Positions 1 to 9,329 of a stretch of DNA of 64,000 nt are shown here, piece by piece. The translations under genes were made by a program, and so were the position numbers. The notes under the pieces were generated by a model that worked only from the letters and a program-made list of their open reading frames with translations, made no database searches and was not told the origin of the DNA. The stretch comes from Staphylococcus simiae (GTDB lineage: Bacteria > Bacillota > Bacilli > Staphylococcales > Staphylococcaceae): the NCBI RefSeq assembly GCF_017357005.1, contig NZ_CP071589.1, positions 930,001 to 994,000 of the forward strand. The letters run 5' to 3'. Within the stretch, counting starts at the first letter, position 1. Each line of letters opens with the position of its first letter.

Positions 1-25
1 ATATTGATAACACTTTAATAATTAT

Positions 26-100
26 TCCACAGTAGCTCAGTGGTAGAGCTATCGGCTGTTAACCGATCGGTCGTAGGTTCGAGTCCTACCTGTGGAGCCA
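26..100 (+). tRNA. tRNA-Asn (anticodon GTT)
   Basis: The sequence folds as a complete tRNA. The 7-bp acceptor stem pairs TCCACAG with CTGTGGA, the anticodon GTT is at 58-60, the T-loop GGTTCGAGTCC is intact and the 3' CCA is encoded. It reads Asn codons AAC/AAU. A tRNA-Ser follows after two bases, so this is probably the end of a longer tRNA cluster that begins before the window. Confidence 0.97.
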
Positions 101-102
101 TT

Positions 103-191
103 GGAAACGTACTCAAGTTGGCTGAAGAGGCGCCCCTGCTAAGGGTGTAGGTCGCGAGAGCGGCGCGAGGGTTCGAATCCCTCCGTTTCCG
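103..191 (+). tRNA. tRNA-Ser (anticodon GCT)
   Basis: This is a class II tRNA of 89 nt with a long variable arm. The acceptor stem pairs GGAAACG with CGTTTCC, the anticodon GCT is at 138-140, and the T-arm GGTTCGAATCC is present. It reads AGC/AGU serine codons. CCA is not encoded after the G discriminator, unlike in the preceding tRNA-Asn. The two genes are 2 nt apart and are probably co-transcribed. Confidence 0.96.
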
Positions 192-234
192 TTATTTAGT
201 AAAAGTTAGTGTGGATGTGATTCATACTATTGCG

Positions 235-265
235 AAGAACGTTGTTAACTCAGCGTTCTTTTTTA
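235..265 (+). terminator. Terminator of the tRNA cluster
   Basis: Arms AAGAACG (235-241) and CGTTCTT (254-260) form a stem followed by a run of T. It lies 44 nt after tRNA-Ser, as expected for the end of the tRNA transcript. Confidence 0.75.
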
Positions 266-301
266 TTTTGTTAAAATCTATTAAAGTTTGTTATGAAAAT
301 T

Positions 302-477
302 GGTTCTCTGTCAAATTGGACTGATGCATAATTATTTTTTCAAGCCTCGCGTTCCTAGGTTGCTGTCTCAGCCTGTAGTCTTCGACTAGCACTGCTCCCT
401 CAGGAGTCTCGGCTTCAAAATAATTTATATTTTAAACTATAAAATTTTTATTTATCAGTCCTAAAAAATAGAGAACC
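302..477. repeat. Family B inverted-repeat element, copy 1
   Basis: This 176-bp element has imperfect terminal inverted repeats. The left end reads GGTTCTCT...GGACTGAT, and the right end has the same two blocks in reverse complement (ATCAGTCC...AGAGAACC). It has no ORF. The core at 347-409 is a 63-nt GC-richer structured segment that is almost identical (one difference seen) to 51965-52027 inside the IS1182-group element. Other family members are at 11065-11126, 16028-16500, 20001-20075 and, partial, 48116-48165. The form suggests a non-autonomous (MITE-like) element. Confidence 0.7.
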
Positions 478-499
478 TAAATATATTATGATTAAAGTC

Positions 500-537
500 A
501 ATTCAACCTTTACTATAAGTGTTGGGTTGATTTTTTG
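500..537 (+). terminator. Hairpin with T-run after the repeat
   Basis: A TCAACC / GGTTGA stem around a loop is followed by ATTTTTTG. It would terminate rightward transcription coming from the tRNA side. Confidence 0.5.
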
Positions 538-548
538 TTGTTAATAAA

Positions 549-591
549 AAACAGATTTTAGATAAAATTATAATTCATCTAAAATCTGTTG
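549..591 (-). terminator. Terminator of the small peptide / TM2 genes
   Basis: A 14-bp inverted repeat (AACAGATTTTAGAT ... ATCTAAAATCTGTT) is flanked by A- and T-rich sequence, so it could work in both directions. It lies just past the stop of the leftward 31-codon ORF and probably ends that transcript. Confidence 0.65.
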
Positions 592-601
592 AATATTTAT
601 G

Positions 602-697
602 TTATTGATTTTTATTACTAGACATTTTATTACGAATAAATTTAACTACATACCCTACAATAAGAATTCTTGCAATTCGTTTAATAATATTTTTCAT
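602..697 (-). CDS. 31-residue basic membrane-active or membrane-anchored peptide
   Basis: This short ORF encodes MKNIIKRIARILIVGYVV followed by KFIRNKMSSNKNQ. It starts at ATG 697, with an AGGGG ribosome binding site 8-12 nt upstream (reverse strand). It has about eight Lys/Arg residues, no acidic residue, and one hydrophobic stretch at roughly residues 9-19. It could be a single-pass membrane peptide or an amphipathic helix. I do not recognise a family. The TM2-protein gene lies 64 nt upstream on the same strand and a strong hairpin follows, so the two could share a transcript. Confidence 0.55.
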   Translation of the reverse strand: MKNIIKRIARILIVGYVVKFIRNKMSSNKNQ

Positions 698-761
698 TTT
701 TTCAACCCCTGTCATTAGTGATAGAGTTTATATACCCTTATTAATTAATTGTATGTGTATA

Positions 762-989
762 TTATGTTGTTTTTTCTTTTTTAGGAAAGACAATATAACC
801 ATCTTTATCAGCTTTTTTAGTGAATATAACTATAATAGCATTGATAATGGCAACAACACTTGGTATGCCTGTCCAGAAAAAGAGTAAGTGTAATAATCCT
901 TGACCGAATTGATCAGCATAAAACTTATGAACACCTACGCCTCCAAGAAATATTGCTACTAATACATAAATCGTTTTATTAACCTTCAT
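762..989 (-). CDS. TM2 domain-containing small membrane protein
   Basis: A 75-residue protein with a TM2 architecture: a hydrophobic helix with a GGVGVHKFYADQ turn (a typical GxxGxHxFY motif near residues 15-25), a second helix with the W-T-G-I-P segment, and a third hydrophobic run ending in a Lys-rich tail. I chose ATG at 989 because GGAG (999-1002) is 9 nt upstream. The in-frame TTG at 998 touches the ribosome binding site and cannot be used. The molecular function of TM2 proteins in Firmicutes is not established. Confidence 0.85.
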   Translation of the reverse strand: MKVNKTIYVLVAIFLGGVGVHKFYADQFGQGLLHLLFFWTGIPSVVAIINAIIVIFTKKADKDGYIVFPKKEKTT

Positions 990-1131
990 AATATTCAACT
1001 CCTTTTATTAATACGTAACAATTCGTCGTGTCATTTCAACTTAATATCATCATATCATTTTCAAGCTAATTATTTTAACAAAATCAAATATTTACTATAA
1101 TAAAGTGATAAAGGAAGAAGGACTGATAGTT

Positions 1132-1698
1132 ATGATTCGACAAGCAACTATATCTGATTGCCCAACAATTGCACAATTAATTTATATCGTCTGGCAAGAT
1201 ATGGAATTAGATCTAGTAAAAGAAGCGCCTAAAGCACAAGTCATTGATGCTATTATCAAAAGTTGTACTGAGGTGACGTATAGAACGTATTACCAACATA
1301 TTTGGGTCTATGAAGTAGCTGGAGAAATAGCAGGTTGTATTATAGCTTATAATGCGAATAAAGAACTAACGTATGAACAACAATGGAACGCACTTGATTT
1401 ACCATTACATATAAAGAAATATGGCTCTCCGTTACCTGTTAAAGAAGCAAAAGATAACGAGTATTATATTGAAACTGTTGCAGTCTTTGACCGATTTAGA
1501 AGACAAGGTATCGCTACGAAATTATTAACGTATCTGCTTCAACAACAGCCAACATTACTTTGGAGCTTAAATTGCGACAAATATAATGATCAAGCATTTA
1601 AGTTATATCAAAAAGTAGGATTTATATATGAAGATGACATTACATTATATGATCATGACTATTATCATATGGTTTATCAAACTTTAATTGATAAGTAA
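1132..1698 (+). CDS. GNAT family N-acetyltransferase
   Basis: The 188-residue protein carries the GNAT fold. It has an N-terminal IRQATISDC strand-helix start, and motif A is TVAVFDRFRRQGIATKLL (acetyl-CoA pyrophosphate loop R-R-Q-G-I-A). The C-terminal part NDQAFKLYQKVGF is the usual motif B. The family transfers acetyl groups from acetyl-CoA to amines; the substrate is not evident. I placed the start at ATG 1132, behind GGAAGAAGG, rather than the upstream GTG at 1105. It is a single gene ended by a strong hairpin. Confidence 0.88.
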   Translation: MIRQATISDCPTIAQLIYIVWQDMELDLVKEAPKAQVIDAIIKSCTEVTYRTYYQHIWVYEVAGEIAGCIIAYNANKELTYEQQWNALDLPLHIKKYGSPLPVKEAKDNEYYIETVAVFDRFRRQGIATKLLTYLLQQQPTLLWSLNCDKYNDQAFKLYQKVGFIYEDDITLYDHDYYHMVYQTLIDK

Positions 1699-1704
1699 AT
1701 ACAA

Positions 1705-1744
1705 AACACTCGTTAAAACGATTGGAATCGTCTTAACGAGTGTT
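1705..1744. terminator. Bidirectional terminator between the GNAT gene and menA
   Basis: A perfect 12-bp stem AACACTCGTTAA / TTAACGAGTGTT lies between two convergent genes. T-rich flanks on both sides are short, but the position fits shared termination. Confidence 0.7.
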
Positions 1745-1760
1745 ATAAGGTTAATACTAT

Positions 1761-2699
1761 TTAAATACCTGCTAAAACAGCACTGATATAAATTCCTAAA
1801 GCATATAATAAGCCGAAGAAGGTATTAGTTTTACCTGCTGCTGCCATCGCTGGCATCATTGTTTGAGGTGTATCATTCTTTTTGAATCGTCTAATCACTT
1901 TAATTGGCATTGGGAAAGAGAATAAGACGAGTAAGTAAAATAGTGAACCACCAGGTTTAATAAATATAGTTACAATTACAAATAAATAAGCAATGATATA
2001 CATAATAGCCATGAAAGTGATTGAAGCTTTTTTGCCTAACAGAATTGGTAATGTTCTTCTACCACTGGCTTTATCTTTAACGCGATCACGGATATTATTT
2101 GCCATATTGATTAATCCAATAGTAATAACAATTGGTATACTTAGCCAAACCGCATAGCTTTGAATATTACCAGTTTGAATAAAGAATGAAATGAGTATGA
2201 TGATCATGCCCATAAAGACACCAGAAAATAATTCGCCAAATGGTGTCCATGAAATTGGGTAAGGTCCGCCTGTATACAAATAACCTACGGCCATACATAC
2301 TAATCCAACAGGTAAAATCCAAAATGAACTATAAAATGCTAAGAAAATCCCTAAAATAGCAGCAATAATATAAAAAGCGATAGCTAAACGCATAACTAAT
2401 TGCGGACTCATTCCATTACGTACAATTGCGCCACCAATTCCAACTGATTCATGATCATCAAGACCTTTTTTATAATCATAATATTCATTAAACATATTTG
2501 TAGCTGCTTGAATTAACAAACATGCTAATAACATAGCTAGAAAGATTATAATTTTAATGTGGTCTTCACTACCAAGAAAGTAAAGTTTTGAAGCGGCAGT
2601 ACCAACTAAAACTGGTACCACAGCAGCAGTTAATGTATGAGGACGCATCAATTGCCAATATTTGTTAACAGTAGAATATTGTTGATATTGATTTGCCAT
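1761..2699 (-). CDS. menA: 1,4-dihydroxy-2-naphthoate polyprenyltransferase
   Basis: MenA attaches the polyprenyl chain to dihydroxynaphthoate, the membrane step of menaquinone synthesis. The protein is 312 residues with about eight or nine hydrophobic helices. The UbiA-type aspartate motifs are visible: NMFNEYYDYKKG near residue 68 and NNIRDRVKDKASGRR near residue 200. The start is ATG 2699 (MANQYQQYS), with AGAGG 11-15 nt upstream; the extra 39 upstream codons of the open frame do not look like protein. It is divergent from menF-menD-menH-menB with about 180 bp between, so one intergenic region can drive both arms of the pathway. Confidence 0.95.
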   Translation of the reverse strand: MANQYQQYSTVNKYWQLMRPHTLTAAVVPVLVGTAASKLYFLGSEDHIKIIIFLAMLLACLLIQAATNMFNEYYDYKKGLDDHESVGIGGAIVRNGMSPQLVMRLAIAFYIIAAILGIFLAFYSSFWILPVGLVCMAVGYLYTGGPYPISWTPFGELFSGVFMGMIIILISFFIQTGNIQSYAVWLSIPIVITIGLINMANNIRDRVKDKASGRRTLPILLGKKASITFMAIMYIIAYLFVIVTIFIKPGGSLFYLLVLFSFPMPIKVIRRFKKNDTPQTMMPAMAAAGKTNTFFGLLYALGIYISAVLAGI

Positions 2700-2879
2700 T
2701 GATTTCATAACCTCTTTAAAATTTATTTTAATAACAAAATTAGTGTAATAGAAAGTAGCATAAAGGTCAATGAACGTATAAAATTGCTCAATTGTTTTAA
2801 GCAATTCTAGTAACACATTTATTTAAAAATGATACAATATAATAATGAGTGAAAAAAGACTAGGAAAGAAGTGAAATGA

Positions 2880-4241
2880 ATGACTATGGGCATAGATAAG
2901 GACTATATTATAAATGAAATATATGAATGCTCTAAAGAATGGGTTTCTGTTGAAGTTAAATTAACACAACAATTAGATCCGATTACATTATTTCAACTCA
3001 CTGATAAGCACAGAGGAGATCGTTTTTATATGCGTTTGAATGATAATCAAACGTCATATTTTGGTTATTCAGCAATTAAAATTTTTAAAAATAATTTTAA
3101 AAATAAGCAGTCTATCTTTAGAGAATGGGAAAAAGTAAAAGAAGACGTTGCTTTAATACATTCAAATGAAACGAAACATCATTTAAGAATAGTAGGAGGA
3201 TTCCAATTTTCGAGTCATAAGTCTGATGATGAATGGCGTGAATTTGGTTTGAATCATTTTGTATTACCACAAGTACTTATTTCGATAGATCACAATGATT
3301 GCTATTTAACTTATACAGTAAGACGCAATGACTTTGATATTGAGCACTTTAGTGAATTAGTGAATCATTTCAATGGACTTGAAAAGATGTCACTTGATAA
3401 AACGATTGGTAATATTACGCGATTAGAAGATATCTATAAAGATGATTGGCGTCAGTTAGTAAGTGAAGCTATTGACGCAATGAATAAAGATGAAAAAATT
3501 GTTTTGGCAAGAAGACGTTTGATTAAATATGATCGAGATATCAGTATTCCATATATACTTAATCAAGCTTTATCAAAGGAAAAAAACAGTTATATCTTTT
3601 TATTAGAGTCTGATGATTCTATATTCTTCTCGCAAACACCAGAACAGTTGCTAAAGATTAATGATCAAGTATTATCTACAAAAGCAGTTGCTGGGACAAT
3701 TAAAAGGACACATGATGAGGAAGAAGACCAACAACATATTGCAGCATTCTTAAAAGATAATAAAAATTTAAATGAACATCAATTTGTTGTAGATAGCATT
3801 TTACATGATATCGAGCCGTATGTCACAGATATCACCTATGATAAATCACCTAAAATTTTGAAAAATGATCATTTATATCATTTGTTTACGGAAATAAAAG
3901 CACCTTTAAAACAAGCGTCTTATAGTGGACTAATTGACAATTTACATCCAACCCCTGCATTAGGTGGATATCCTAAAGAACAAGCTTTGGATTTTATTGA
4001 ACAAAAAGAGTTTGGTACGAGAGGTCTTTATGGTGCACCAGTTGGCTTTATAGACGTGTATAATGATTGTGAATTTATTGTGGCAATACGTTCTATGTTA
4101 ATTAAGCAAAATCAGGCTACGTTATTTGCTGGCTGCGGTATTGTTAAAGATTCTAATGCTGATAGTGAAGTAGAAGAAACGAATTTGAAGTTTTCACCAA
4201 TGATGAAAGCTTTAGGAGTTGATATGAGTGACAAATCATAA
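2880..4241 (+). CDS. menF: Isochorismate synthase
   Basis: MenF converts chorismate to isochorismate, the first committed step to menaquinone. The 453-residue chorismate-binding enzyme has the catalytic-base lysine in KIVLARRR (Lys about 206). The AVAGTIKRT segment lies near residue 279, and the C-terminal [20 protein letters not shown] block (from about 416) carries the Mg-binding glutamates. The start at ATG 2880 has AGGAAAG about 11 nt upstream. Its last 14 bases overlap menD, so translation is probably coupled. Confidence 0.95.
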   Translation: MTMGIDKDYIINEIYECSKEWVSVEVKLTQQLDPITLFQLTDKHRGDRFYMRLNDNQTSYFGYSAIKIFKNNFKNKQSIFREWEKVKEDVALIHSNETKHHLRIVGGFQFSSHKSDDEWREFGLNHFVLPQVLISIDHNDCYLTYTVRRNDFDIEHFSELVNHFNGLEKMSLDKTIGNITRLEDIYKDDWRQLVSEAIDAMNKDEKIVLARRRLIKYDRDISIPYILNQALSKEKNSYIFLLESDDSIFFSQTPEQLLKINDQVLSTKAVAGTIKRTHDEEEDQQHIAAFLKDNKNLNEHQFVVDSILHDIEPYVTDITYDKSPKILKNDHLYHLFTEIKAPLKQASYSGLIDNLHPTPALGGYPKEQALDFIEQKEFGTRGLYGAPVGFIDVYNDCEFIVAIRSMLIKQNQATLFAGCGIVKDSNADSEVEETNLKFSPMMKALGVDMSDKS

Positions 4242-5901
4242 CGAAGCATTAACTACGCAAGTTTATACATTTGCTTCAGAACTATATGCATATGGTGTAA
4301 GAGAAGTTGTAATTAGTCCTGGATCTAGGTCAACGCCTCTGGCAATTGCTTTTGAAGCACATCCAAAGATAACGACATGGATACATCCAGATGAACGTAG
4401 TGCAGCATTTTTTGCTTTGGGTTTAATTAAAGGTAGTGATAAGCCTGTAGCGATATTATGTACTTCAGGAACAGCAGCAGCTAATTATACGCCAGCAATT
4501 GCTGAAAGTCAGATAAGTCGTTTACCATTAATTGTCTTAACGAGTGATCGACCACATGAATTAAGAAGCGTTGGCGCACCGCAAGCGATTAATCAAGTTA
4601 ATATGTTTAATAATTATGTTAATTATGAGTTTGATATGCCAATTGCTGATAATAGTAAAGAATGTTTGGCTACAATTCAGTATCAATTACAAATTGCTAG
4701 TCAATATTTATATGGCCCACATAAGGGACCGATACATTTTAATTTACCGTTTAGAGATCCATTGACACCAGATTTAACAGCAACTCATCTGTTAACATCG
4801 CATCATAAATTAATACCACGTTATCAAAAGACGATTGATATTACTGATATTAAAGAAGTATTAGCACGTCCAAAAGGTATGATTATTGTTGGTGATATGC
4901 AGCATCAAGAAATTGATCAGTTATTGACATATTCAACTATATTTGATTTGCCAATTTTAGCAGATCCATTAAGTAAAATTCGGAAATATCAACATCCTAA
5001 TGTCATTACAACATATGATTTACTGTTTCGTGCAGGTTTAAAACCACATGTTGATTTTGTTATTAGAGTAGGGAAACCGGTCATTTCAAAACTGACGAAT
5101 CAATGGTTAAAAGCTTCTGATGCTTTTCAAATTATTGTTCAAAATAATGATAAAATGGATGTGTTTCCAAATGAACCCAACGTGGCATATGATATGTCCG
5201 CCAATGACTTTTTCAGATCATTAATGAATGAAGATAGTGTTAATAGAAAATCATGGTTAACGTATTGGCATGACTTAGAACATCATGCTAGAGTTGAAAT
5301 TCAACATTATATAGCGTCAGCAAACGATGAAAGTGGATTTGTTGCACAAGTATTAGATAAAATACCTGATCATCATGCACTATTTGTTAGTAATAGTATG
5401 CCAATTAGAGATATTGATAATTTGTTTGTAAATCAAAATATAGATATTTATGCAAACCGTGGTGCTAATGGTATTGATGGCGTTACGTCAACAGCATTAG
5501 GTATGGCAGTACATAAAGATATTACACTATTAATTGGTGATTTATCATTTTATCATGATATGAACGGCTTATTGATGTCTAAATTGAATGATATTCATAT
5601 GAACATCATACTGTTAAATAATGATGGTGGCGGTATTTTTTCATATTTACCTCAAAAAGACAGTGCATCTGATTATTTTGAACGTTTATTTGGTACACCA
5701 ACAGGATTGAATTTCGAACATGCAGCTTTAATGTACGACTTTAATTTCGTCAGATTGGATAATATTAGTGATTTTGCTCAGCTATCATTATCTACTATAA
5801 GTTCGACAATTTATGAGCTGCAAACAAATCGTCAAAACAATTATCAGCAACACCAAAAATTATATAAGAAATTGAGTGAGATTGTTCATGCTAAATCATA
5901 A
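4228..5901 (+). CDS. menD: SEPHCHC synthase (ThDP-dependent)
   Basis: MenD condenses isochorismate with the succinic semialdehyde-ThDP adduct of 2-oxoglutarate. The 557-residue length equals what I recall for S. aureus. The N-terminal ThDP domain shows [14 protein letters not shown] and [11 protein letters not shown] with the conserved Glu. The C-terminal ThDP/Mg motif runs from [11 protein letters not shown] to LLNNDGGG. It overlaps menF by 14 nt, and menH begins within its last 14 bases. Confidence 0.96.
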   Translation: MTNHNEALTTQVYTFASELYAYGVREVVISPGSRSTPLAIAFEAHPKITTWIHPDERSAAFFALGLIKGSDKPVAILCTSGTAAANYTPAIAESQISRLPLIVLTSDRPHELRSVGAPQAINQVNMFNNYVNYEFDMPIADNSKECLATIQYQLQIASQYLYGPHKGPIHFNLPFRDPLTPDLTATHLLTSHHKLIPRYQKTIDITDIKEVLARPKGMIIVGDMQHQEIDQLLTYSTIFDLPILADPLSKIRKYQHPNVITTYDLLFRAGLKPHVDFVIRVGKPVISKLTNQWLKASDAFQIIVQNNDKMDVFPNEPNVAYDMSANDFFRSLMNEDSVNRKSWLTYWHDLEHHARVEIQHYIASANDESGFVAQVLDKIPDHHALFVSNSMPIRDIDNLFVNQNIDIYANRGANGIDGVTSTALGMAVHKDITLLIGDLSFYHDMNGLLMSKLNDIHMNIILLNNDGGGIFSYLPQKDSASDYFERLFGTPTGLNFEHAALMYDFNFVRLDNISDFAQLSLSTISSTIYELQTNRQNNYQQHQKLYKKLSEIVHAKS

Positions 5902-6694
5902 TTTTTATAAGTCACCGCATCATACATCACAGCTCATCGTTTTATTGCATGGCTTTATTAGTGATAGTCGTACTTTTGATAATCATATACAACATTTATT
6001 AATGCAAAGTCATGTTCTAACAATTGATTTACCTGGACATGGTCAAGATACGTCATCTTATAATGAAGTATGGCACTTCGACTTTATTACTAAAGCATTA
6101 GACGAAGTATTGTCGAATTATCATGATTATCAAATTTATTTATGTGGTTATTCAATGGGTGGTCGAGTTGCGCTTTATTATGCTGCAAATAGAGAGACGC
6201 TATTATCTGGACTAATATTAGAAAGTACGACAGCTGGGATTGAAGATGAAGTGATGCGACAAGAGCGCGTTCAAGTTGATCATGCACGTGCTAATGTGTT
6301 AGACATTGCTGGTATTGAAGTATTTGTTAATGATTGGGAACAATTACCATTATTTATGTCACAACAGCAATTATCAAAAGAACTACAGCAACAGATTAGA
6401 CAACAACGTTTATCTCAAAATGCTGCTAATTTAGCTAAAGCATTGAGAGATTATGGTACTGGACATATGCCTAATTTATGGCCATTACTTCCGTCAATTA
6501 AAATACCAACGTTAATTTTAGCTGGTGAATACGATGAAAAATTTGTGTCGATTGCACAAAAAATGACAAATTTGATGCCAAAGAGTAAATGTAACATTAT
6601 TTCTGGTGTCGGACATACAATTCACGTGGAAGATAGAGCGGAATTTGATACAATAATATTAGGATTTTTAAAGGAGGAGCAAAATGACTACTAG
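5888..6694 (+). CDS. menH: SHCHC synthase (alpha/beta hydrolase)
   Basis: MenH eliminates pyruvate from SEPHCHC to give SHCHC. The 268-residue alpha/beta-hydrolase has the oxyanion segment [10 protein letters not shown], the nucleophile elbow GYSMGGR (Ser about 89), the acid in AGEYDEKF and the histidine in [11 protein letters not shown] chose ATG 5888 (MLNHNFYKS) over the GTG at 5876 because remembered homologues begin there; the ribosome binding site is weak (GAGTGAG), which fits translational coupling to menD. It overlaps menB by 11 nt. Confidence 0.92.
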   Translation: MLNHNFYKSPHHTSQLIVLLHGFISDSRTFDNHIQHLLMQSHVLTIDLPGHGQDTSSYNEVWHFDFITKALDEVLSNYHDYQIYLCGYSMGGRVALYYAANRETLLSGLILESTTAGIEDEVMRQERVQVDHARANVLDIAGIEVFVNDWEQLPLFMSQQQLSKELQQQIRQQRLSQNAANLAKALRDYGTGHMPNLWPLLPSIKIPTLILAGEYDEKFVSIAQKMTNLMPKSKCNIISGVGHTIHVEDRAEFDTIILGFLKEEQNDY

Positions 6695-7505
6695 ACAATG
6701 GGAAACATTAAGAGAATATGATGAAATAAAATATGAATTCTTCGAAGGGATTGCGAAAGTTACTATTAATCGCCCAGAAGTAAGAAATGCTTTTACACCT
6801 AAGACGGTAGCTGAAATGATAGATGCATTTTCACGTGCTCGTGATGATCAAAATGTATCAGTCATTGTATTAACTGGTGAAGGAGATTTAGCATTCTGTT
6901 CTGGTGGAGATCAGAAAAAACGTGGACATGGTGGATATGTAGGCGAAGACCAAATCCCTCGCTTAAATGTATTAGACTTACAACGTTTAATCCGTATTAT
7001 TCCTAAACCTGTTATAGCAATGGTTAAAGGGTATGCAGTTGGTGGCGGTAACGTTCTTAACGTTGTTTGTGACTTAACAATTGCGGCTGATAATGCTATC
7101 TTTGGACAAACTGGTCCAAAAGTAGGATCATTTGATGCTGGTTACGGTTCAGGTTATTTAGCTCGTATCGTTGGACATAAAAAAGCTCGTGAAATTTGGT
7201 ACTTGTGTCGTCAATATAATGCTCAAGAAGCATTGGATATGGGACTAGTTAATACTGTTGTACCATTAGAACAAGTGGAAGACGAAACTATTCAATGGTG
7301 TCGTGAAATTATGAAACATTCTCCAACTGCACTACGTTTCTTAAAAGCTGCAATGAATGCAGATACAGATGGTCTTGCTGGTTTACAACAAATGGCTGGA
7401 GATGCAACATTGCTTTATTATACAACTGATGAAGCTAAAGAAGGTCGCGATGCATTTAAAGAAAAACGTGATCCAGATTTTGATCAATTTCCAAAATTCC
7501 CATAA
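6684..7505 (+). CDS. menB: 1,4-dihydroxy-2-naphthoyl-CoA synthase
   Basis: MenB performs the Dieckmann-like ring closure of OSB-CoA to DHNA-CoA. The 273-residue crotonase-fold protein shows [15 protein letters not shown], the [14 protein letters not shown] oxyanion-hole region and [20 protein letters not shown], all characteristic of MenB rather than other crotonases. AAAGGAGG lies 8 nt before the ATG. It is the last gene of menFDHB and is followed by a strong hairpin. MenE and MenC are not in the window. Confidence 0.97.
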   Translation: MTTRQWETLREYDEIKYEFFEGIAKVTINRPEVRNAFTPKTVAEMIDAFSRARDDQNVSVIVLTGEGDLAFCSGGDQKKRGHGGYVGEDQIPRLNVLDLQRLIRIIPKPVIAMVKGYAVGGGNVLNVVCDLTIAADNAIFGQTGPKVGSFDAGYGSGYLARIVGHKKAREIWYLCRQYNAQEALDMGLVNTVVPLEQVEDETIQWCREIMKHSPTALRFLKAAMNADTDGLAGLQQMAGDATLLYYTTDEAKEGRDAFKEKRDPDFDQFPKFP

Positions 7506-7547
7506 GTTAGAAGCTTTCGGGATAACAATTAAATATTTGACAATGAA

Positions 7548-7587
7548 TAAACCACTCATAAGCATGTTAAATGTTATGAGTGGTTTA
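7548..7587. terminator. Bidirectional terminator between menB and the aminotransferase
   Basis: A perfect 14-bp stem TAAACCACTCATAA / TTATGAGTGGTTTA lies between convergent genes and is followed by TTTGTT on the plus strand. Confidence 0.8.
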
Positions 7588-7591
7588 TTTG

Positions 7592-8755
7592 TTATTCAGC
7601 ACTATATGTTTGTAGGAAATTTCTAAGACGTTTAATACCTTCTTGTAATACTGACATATCATAGGCATAAGAAATTCTAACATAGCTTTTTCCTGCGCTA
7701 GTGAAAGCTGAACCAGGAACGATTGCAACATGTGCTTGTTCAAGTAGAGATACACAAAATTCAAAATCATTATCAGTTAAATGCTTAATACTTGGGAAAA
7801 TATAAAAAGCACCTTCAGGCTGTGCTGGAATTTCAAAACCAAGTTGTGTTAACTGTTCAACTAAATAATCTCGACGTTCTATATAAGCTTGATTCATATA
7901 GGTCGGAGCATCTAAGCCTTCGTTGAGTGCTGCAATACAGGCTTTTTGGGCAGGCACATTAGCACAAATGCAATTATAGGCATGCATAAAAGTTAACTTA
8001 TCAATTAAATATTGTGGCCCAAGCAAGAATCCAATTCGGATACCTGTAGCTGAATGTGATTTACTTAAACCACCAATTAATAACAATTGATCACGGATTG
8101 CATCATATTGTGCAAATGACGTATGAGTATCAGTGAAAGTATTTTCAGCATAAATCTCATCACTAATAATAAAGATATCATGTTGTTTTAAGACATCAAC
8201 AATGGCTGATACTTCATGCTGTTTTAATATTGCACCTGTTGGGTTAGTAGGATAATTAAGCAAGATTGCTTTTGTGTTGTTCGTAATATGATTTTCAAGA
8301 GCTTCAGGCGTAATTTTAAAATGACTCGTTGATGTATCTATATAAATCGGATTACCGCCTAGAACTTCAATTAACGGTATATAACCAGCATAAATCGGGC
8401 CAGGAATAAGTATGTCATCTCCAGGTTCAATAATACAACGTAATGCAGTATCGATGGCTTCACTAGCACCATTAGTTATAATGATTTCTTCTGGATCATA
8501 GCAAAAATGATATTTATTATCAAAATAGTTGCTAACTGCCTGTCGAGTCTCAAGTAATCCTTTATTATGAGAATAAGTCGTGTCATTATTCTCTATTGCT
8601 TTAATATAGGCATTTTTAACTACATCAGGCATTGGAAAATCAGGTTGACCAATCGTTAAGTTAATACAATCATCAATATCTTTCATACGATTTGAAAATT
8701 GTCTAATACTAGGAGCCCTTAAAAATTTAGAATTTGTATTTAATGAAAGTTCCAT
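7592..8755 (-). CDS. PLP-dependent class I/II aminotransferase
   Basis: This 387-residue fold-type I aminotransferase has INLTIGQPDFPMPD near the N-terminus, NYPTNPTGA (Asn contacting PLP), SDEIYAENTF (Asp contacting the ring nitrogen) and the Schiff-base lysine in LSKSHSATGIRIGF, with a C-terminal SYVRISYA carboxylate-binding arginine. It resembles the PatA / aspartate-aminotransferase-like subgroup, which in Bacillus acts on N-acetyl-diaminopimelate, but the substrate cannot be read from the sequence. GAGGTG lies 6 nt before the ATG. It is transcribed alone, convergent to menB. Confidence 0.87.
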   Translation of the reverse strand: MELSLNTNSKFLRAPSIRQFSNRMKDIDDCINLTIGQPDFPMPDVVKNAYIKAIENNDTTYSHNKGLLETRQAVSNYFDNKYHFCYDPEEIIITNGASEAIDTALRCIIEPGDDILIPGPIYAGYIPLIEVLGGNPIYIDTSTSHFKITPEALENHITNNTKAILLNYPTNPTGAILKQHEVSAIVDVLKQHDIFIISDEIYAENTFTDTHTSFAQYDAIRDQLLLIGGLSKSHSATGIRIGFLLGPQYLIDKLTFMHAYNCICANVPAQKACIAALNEGLDAPTYMNQAYIERRDYLVEQLTQLGFEIPAQPEGAFYIFPSIKHLTDNDFEFCVSLLEQAHVAIVPGSAFTSAGKSYVRISYAYDMSVLQEGIKRLRNFLQTYSAE

Positions 8756-9329
8756 TGTTACACCTCATATATTATAGCGAATAATTATTATCTAAAAATT
8801 TAGAAATTATTATTATCATAACATACTTTAGGGAAGTAGCATTAGAATTATATGAGAAAAAATGAATACTGATAGGGGATTTAATTATAAAGATAGCTAA
8901 TTGTTAAGTTTATTAACATAAATTTATATATGTCGATGTAGAGGAACCAAATAAAAGTAGATAATTTAAAATAAGATATTACTAGAGTGAGATATGAATA
9001 TTACTCTAGTAAGTTGATTTAAAATATAAAAAAAGAGTGAATAGGGGAATGGGATGGAAATAAATTTTATTTCATAATCCCACTCCGGCAAGACTGACAG
9101 ATATTATAAAACGCGGATGTATCAACATTTTATAATACAGACAATTACTGACAATCGTAAAAATTTATTATAGAAATTTTTTGTCTCAGGCTCACGTTAT
9201 CCCCCTAGCAAAATTGACTAGAATTAAAAATGCTGATGAATTTTAGTTTTTAATTTAAACTGGTTCTAATAAACGTATTTCATAGCGCAATAATTTCGTT
9301 TATGTGCAATGCGTAGCGATAAATTCAAA
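8756..9329. other. Gene-free stretch holding a family A repeat
   Basis: These 574 bases hold the promoter of the aminotransferase on the right of its start, a TACTAGAGT...ACTCTAGTA hairpin around 8978-9014, and the family A element at 9044-9205. I see no ORF with a ribosome binding site. Confidence 0.6.
9044..9205. repeat. Family A element, copy 1
   Basis: This is a roughly 160-bp repeat of the same family as 42347-42508 (reverse orientation) and 26346-26502. Shared blocks are GGGATGGAAATAAATTT, TCCGGCAAGACTGA, TATCAACATTTTATAA, ATTACTG and TTTTTGTCTCAGGCTC. The ends resemble the inverted repeat of the IS1182-group element (GAGCCTGGGACA), so it may be a non-autonomous derivative of such an element. 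It has no coding capacity. Confidence 0.65.

Noticed and set aside
347..409. Could the structured 63-nt segment be a known riboswitch or T-box?
   Set aside because: It lacks the conserved blocks of the riboswitches I know, there is no T-box AGGGTGGNACCGCG sequence, and it occurs in mobile elements, not in leaders of metabolic genes.
5860..5902. menH start at GTG 5876
   Set aside because: Homologous N-termini begin at the ATG four codons later, and neither site has a strong binding site, so the shorter form was preferred.
7585..7770. Short leftward frame overlapping the aminotransferase gene in another phase
   Set aside because: It is an alternative phase of the aminotransferase C-terminus with no binding site.
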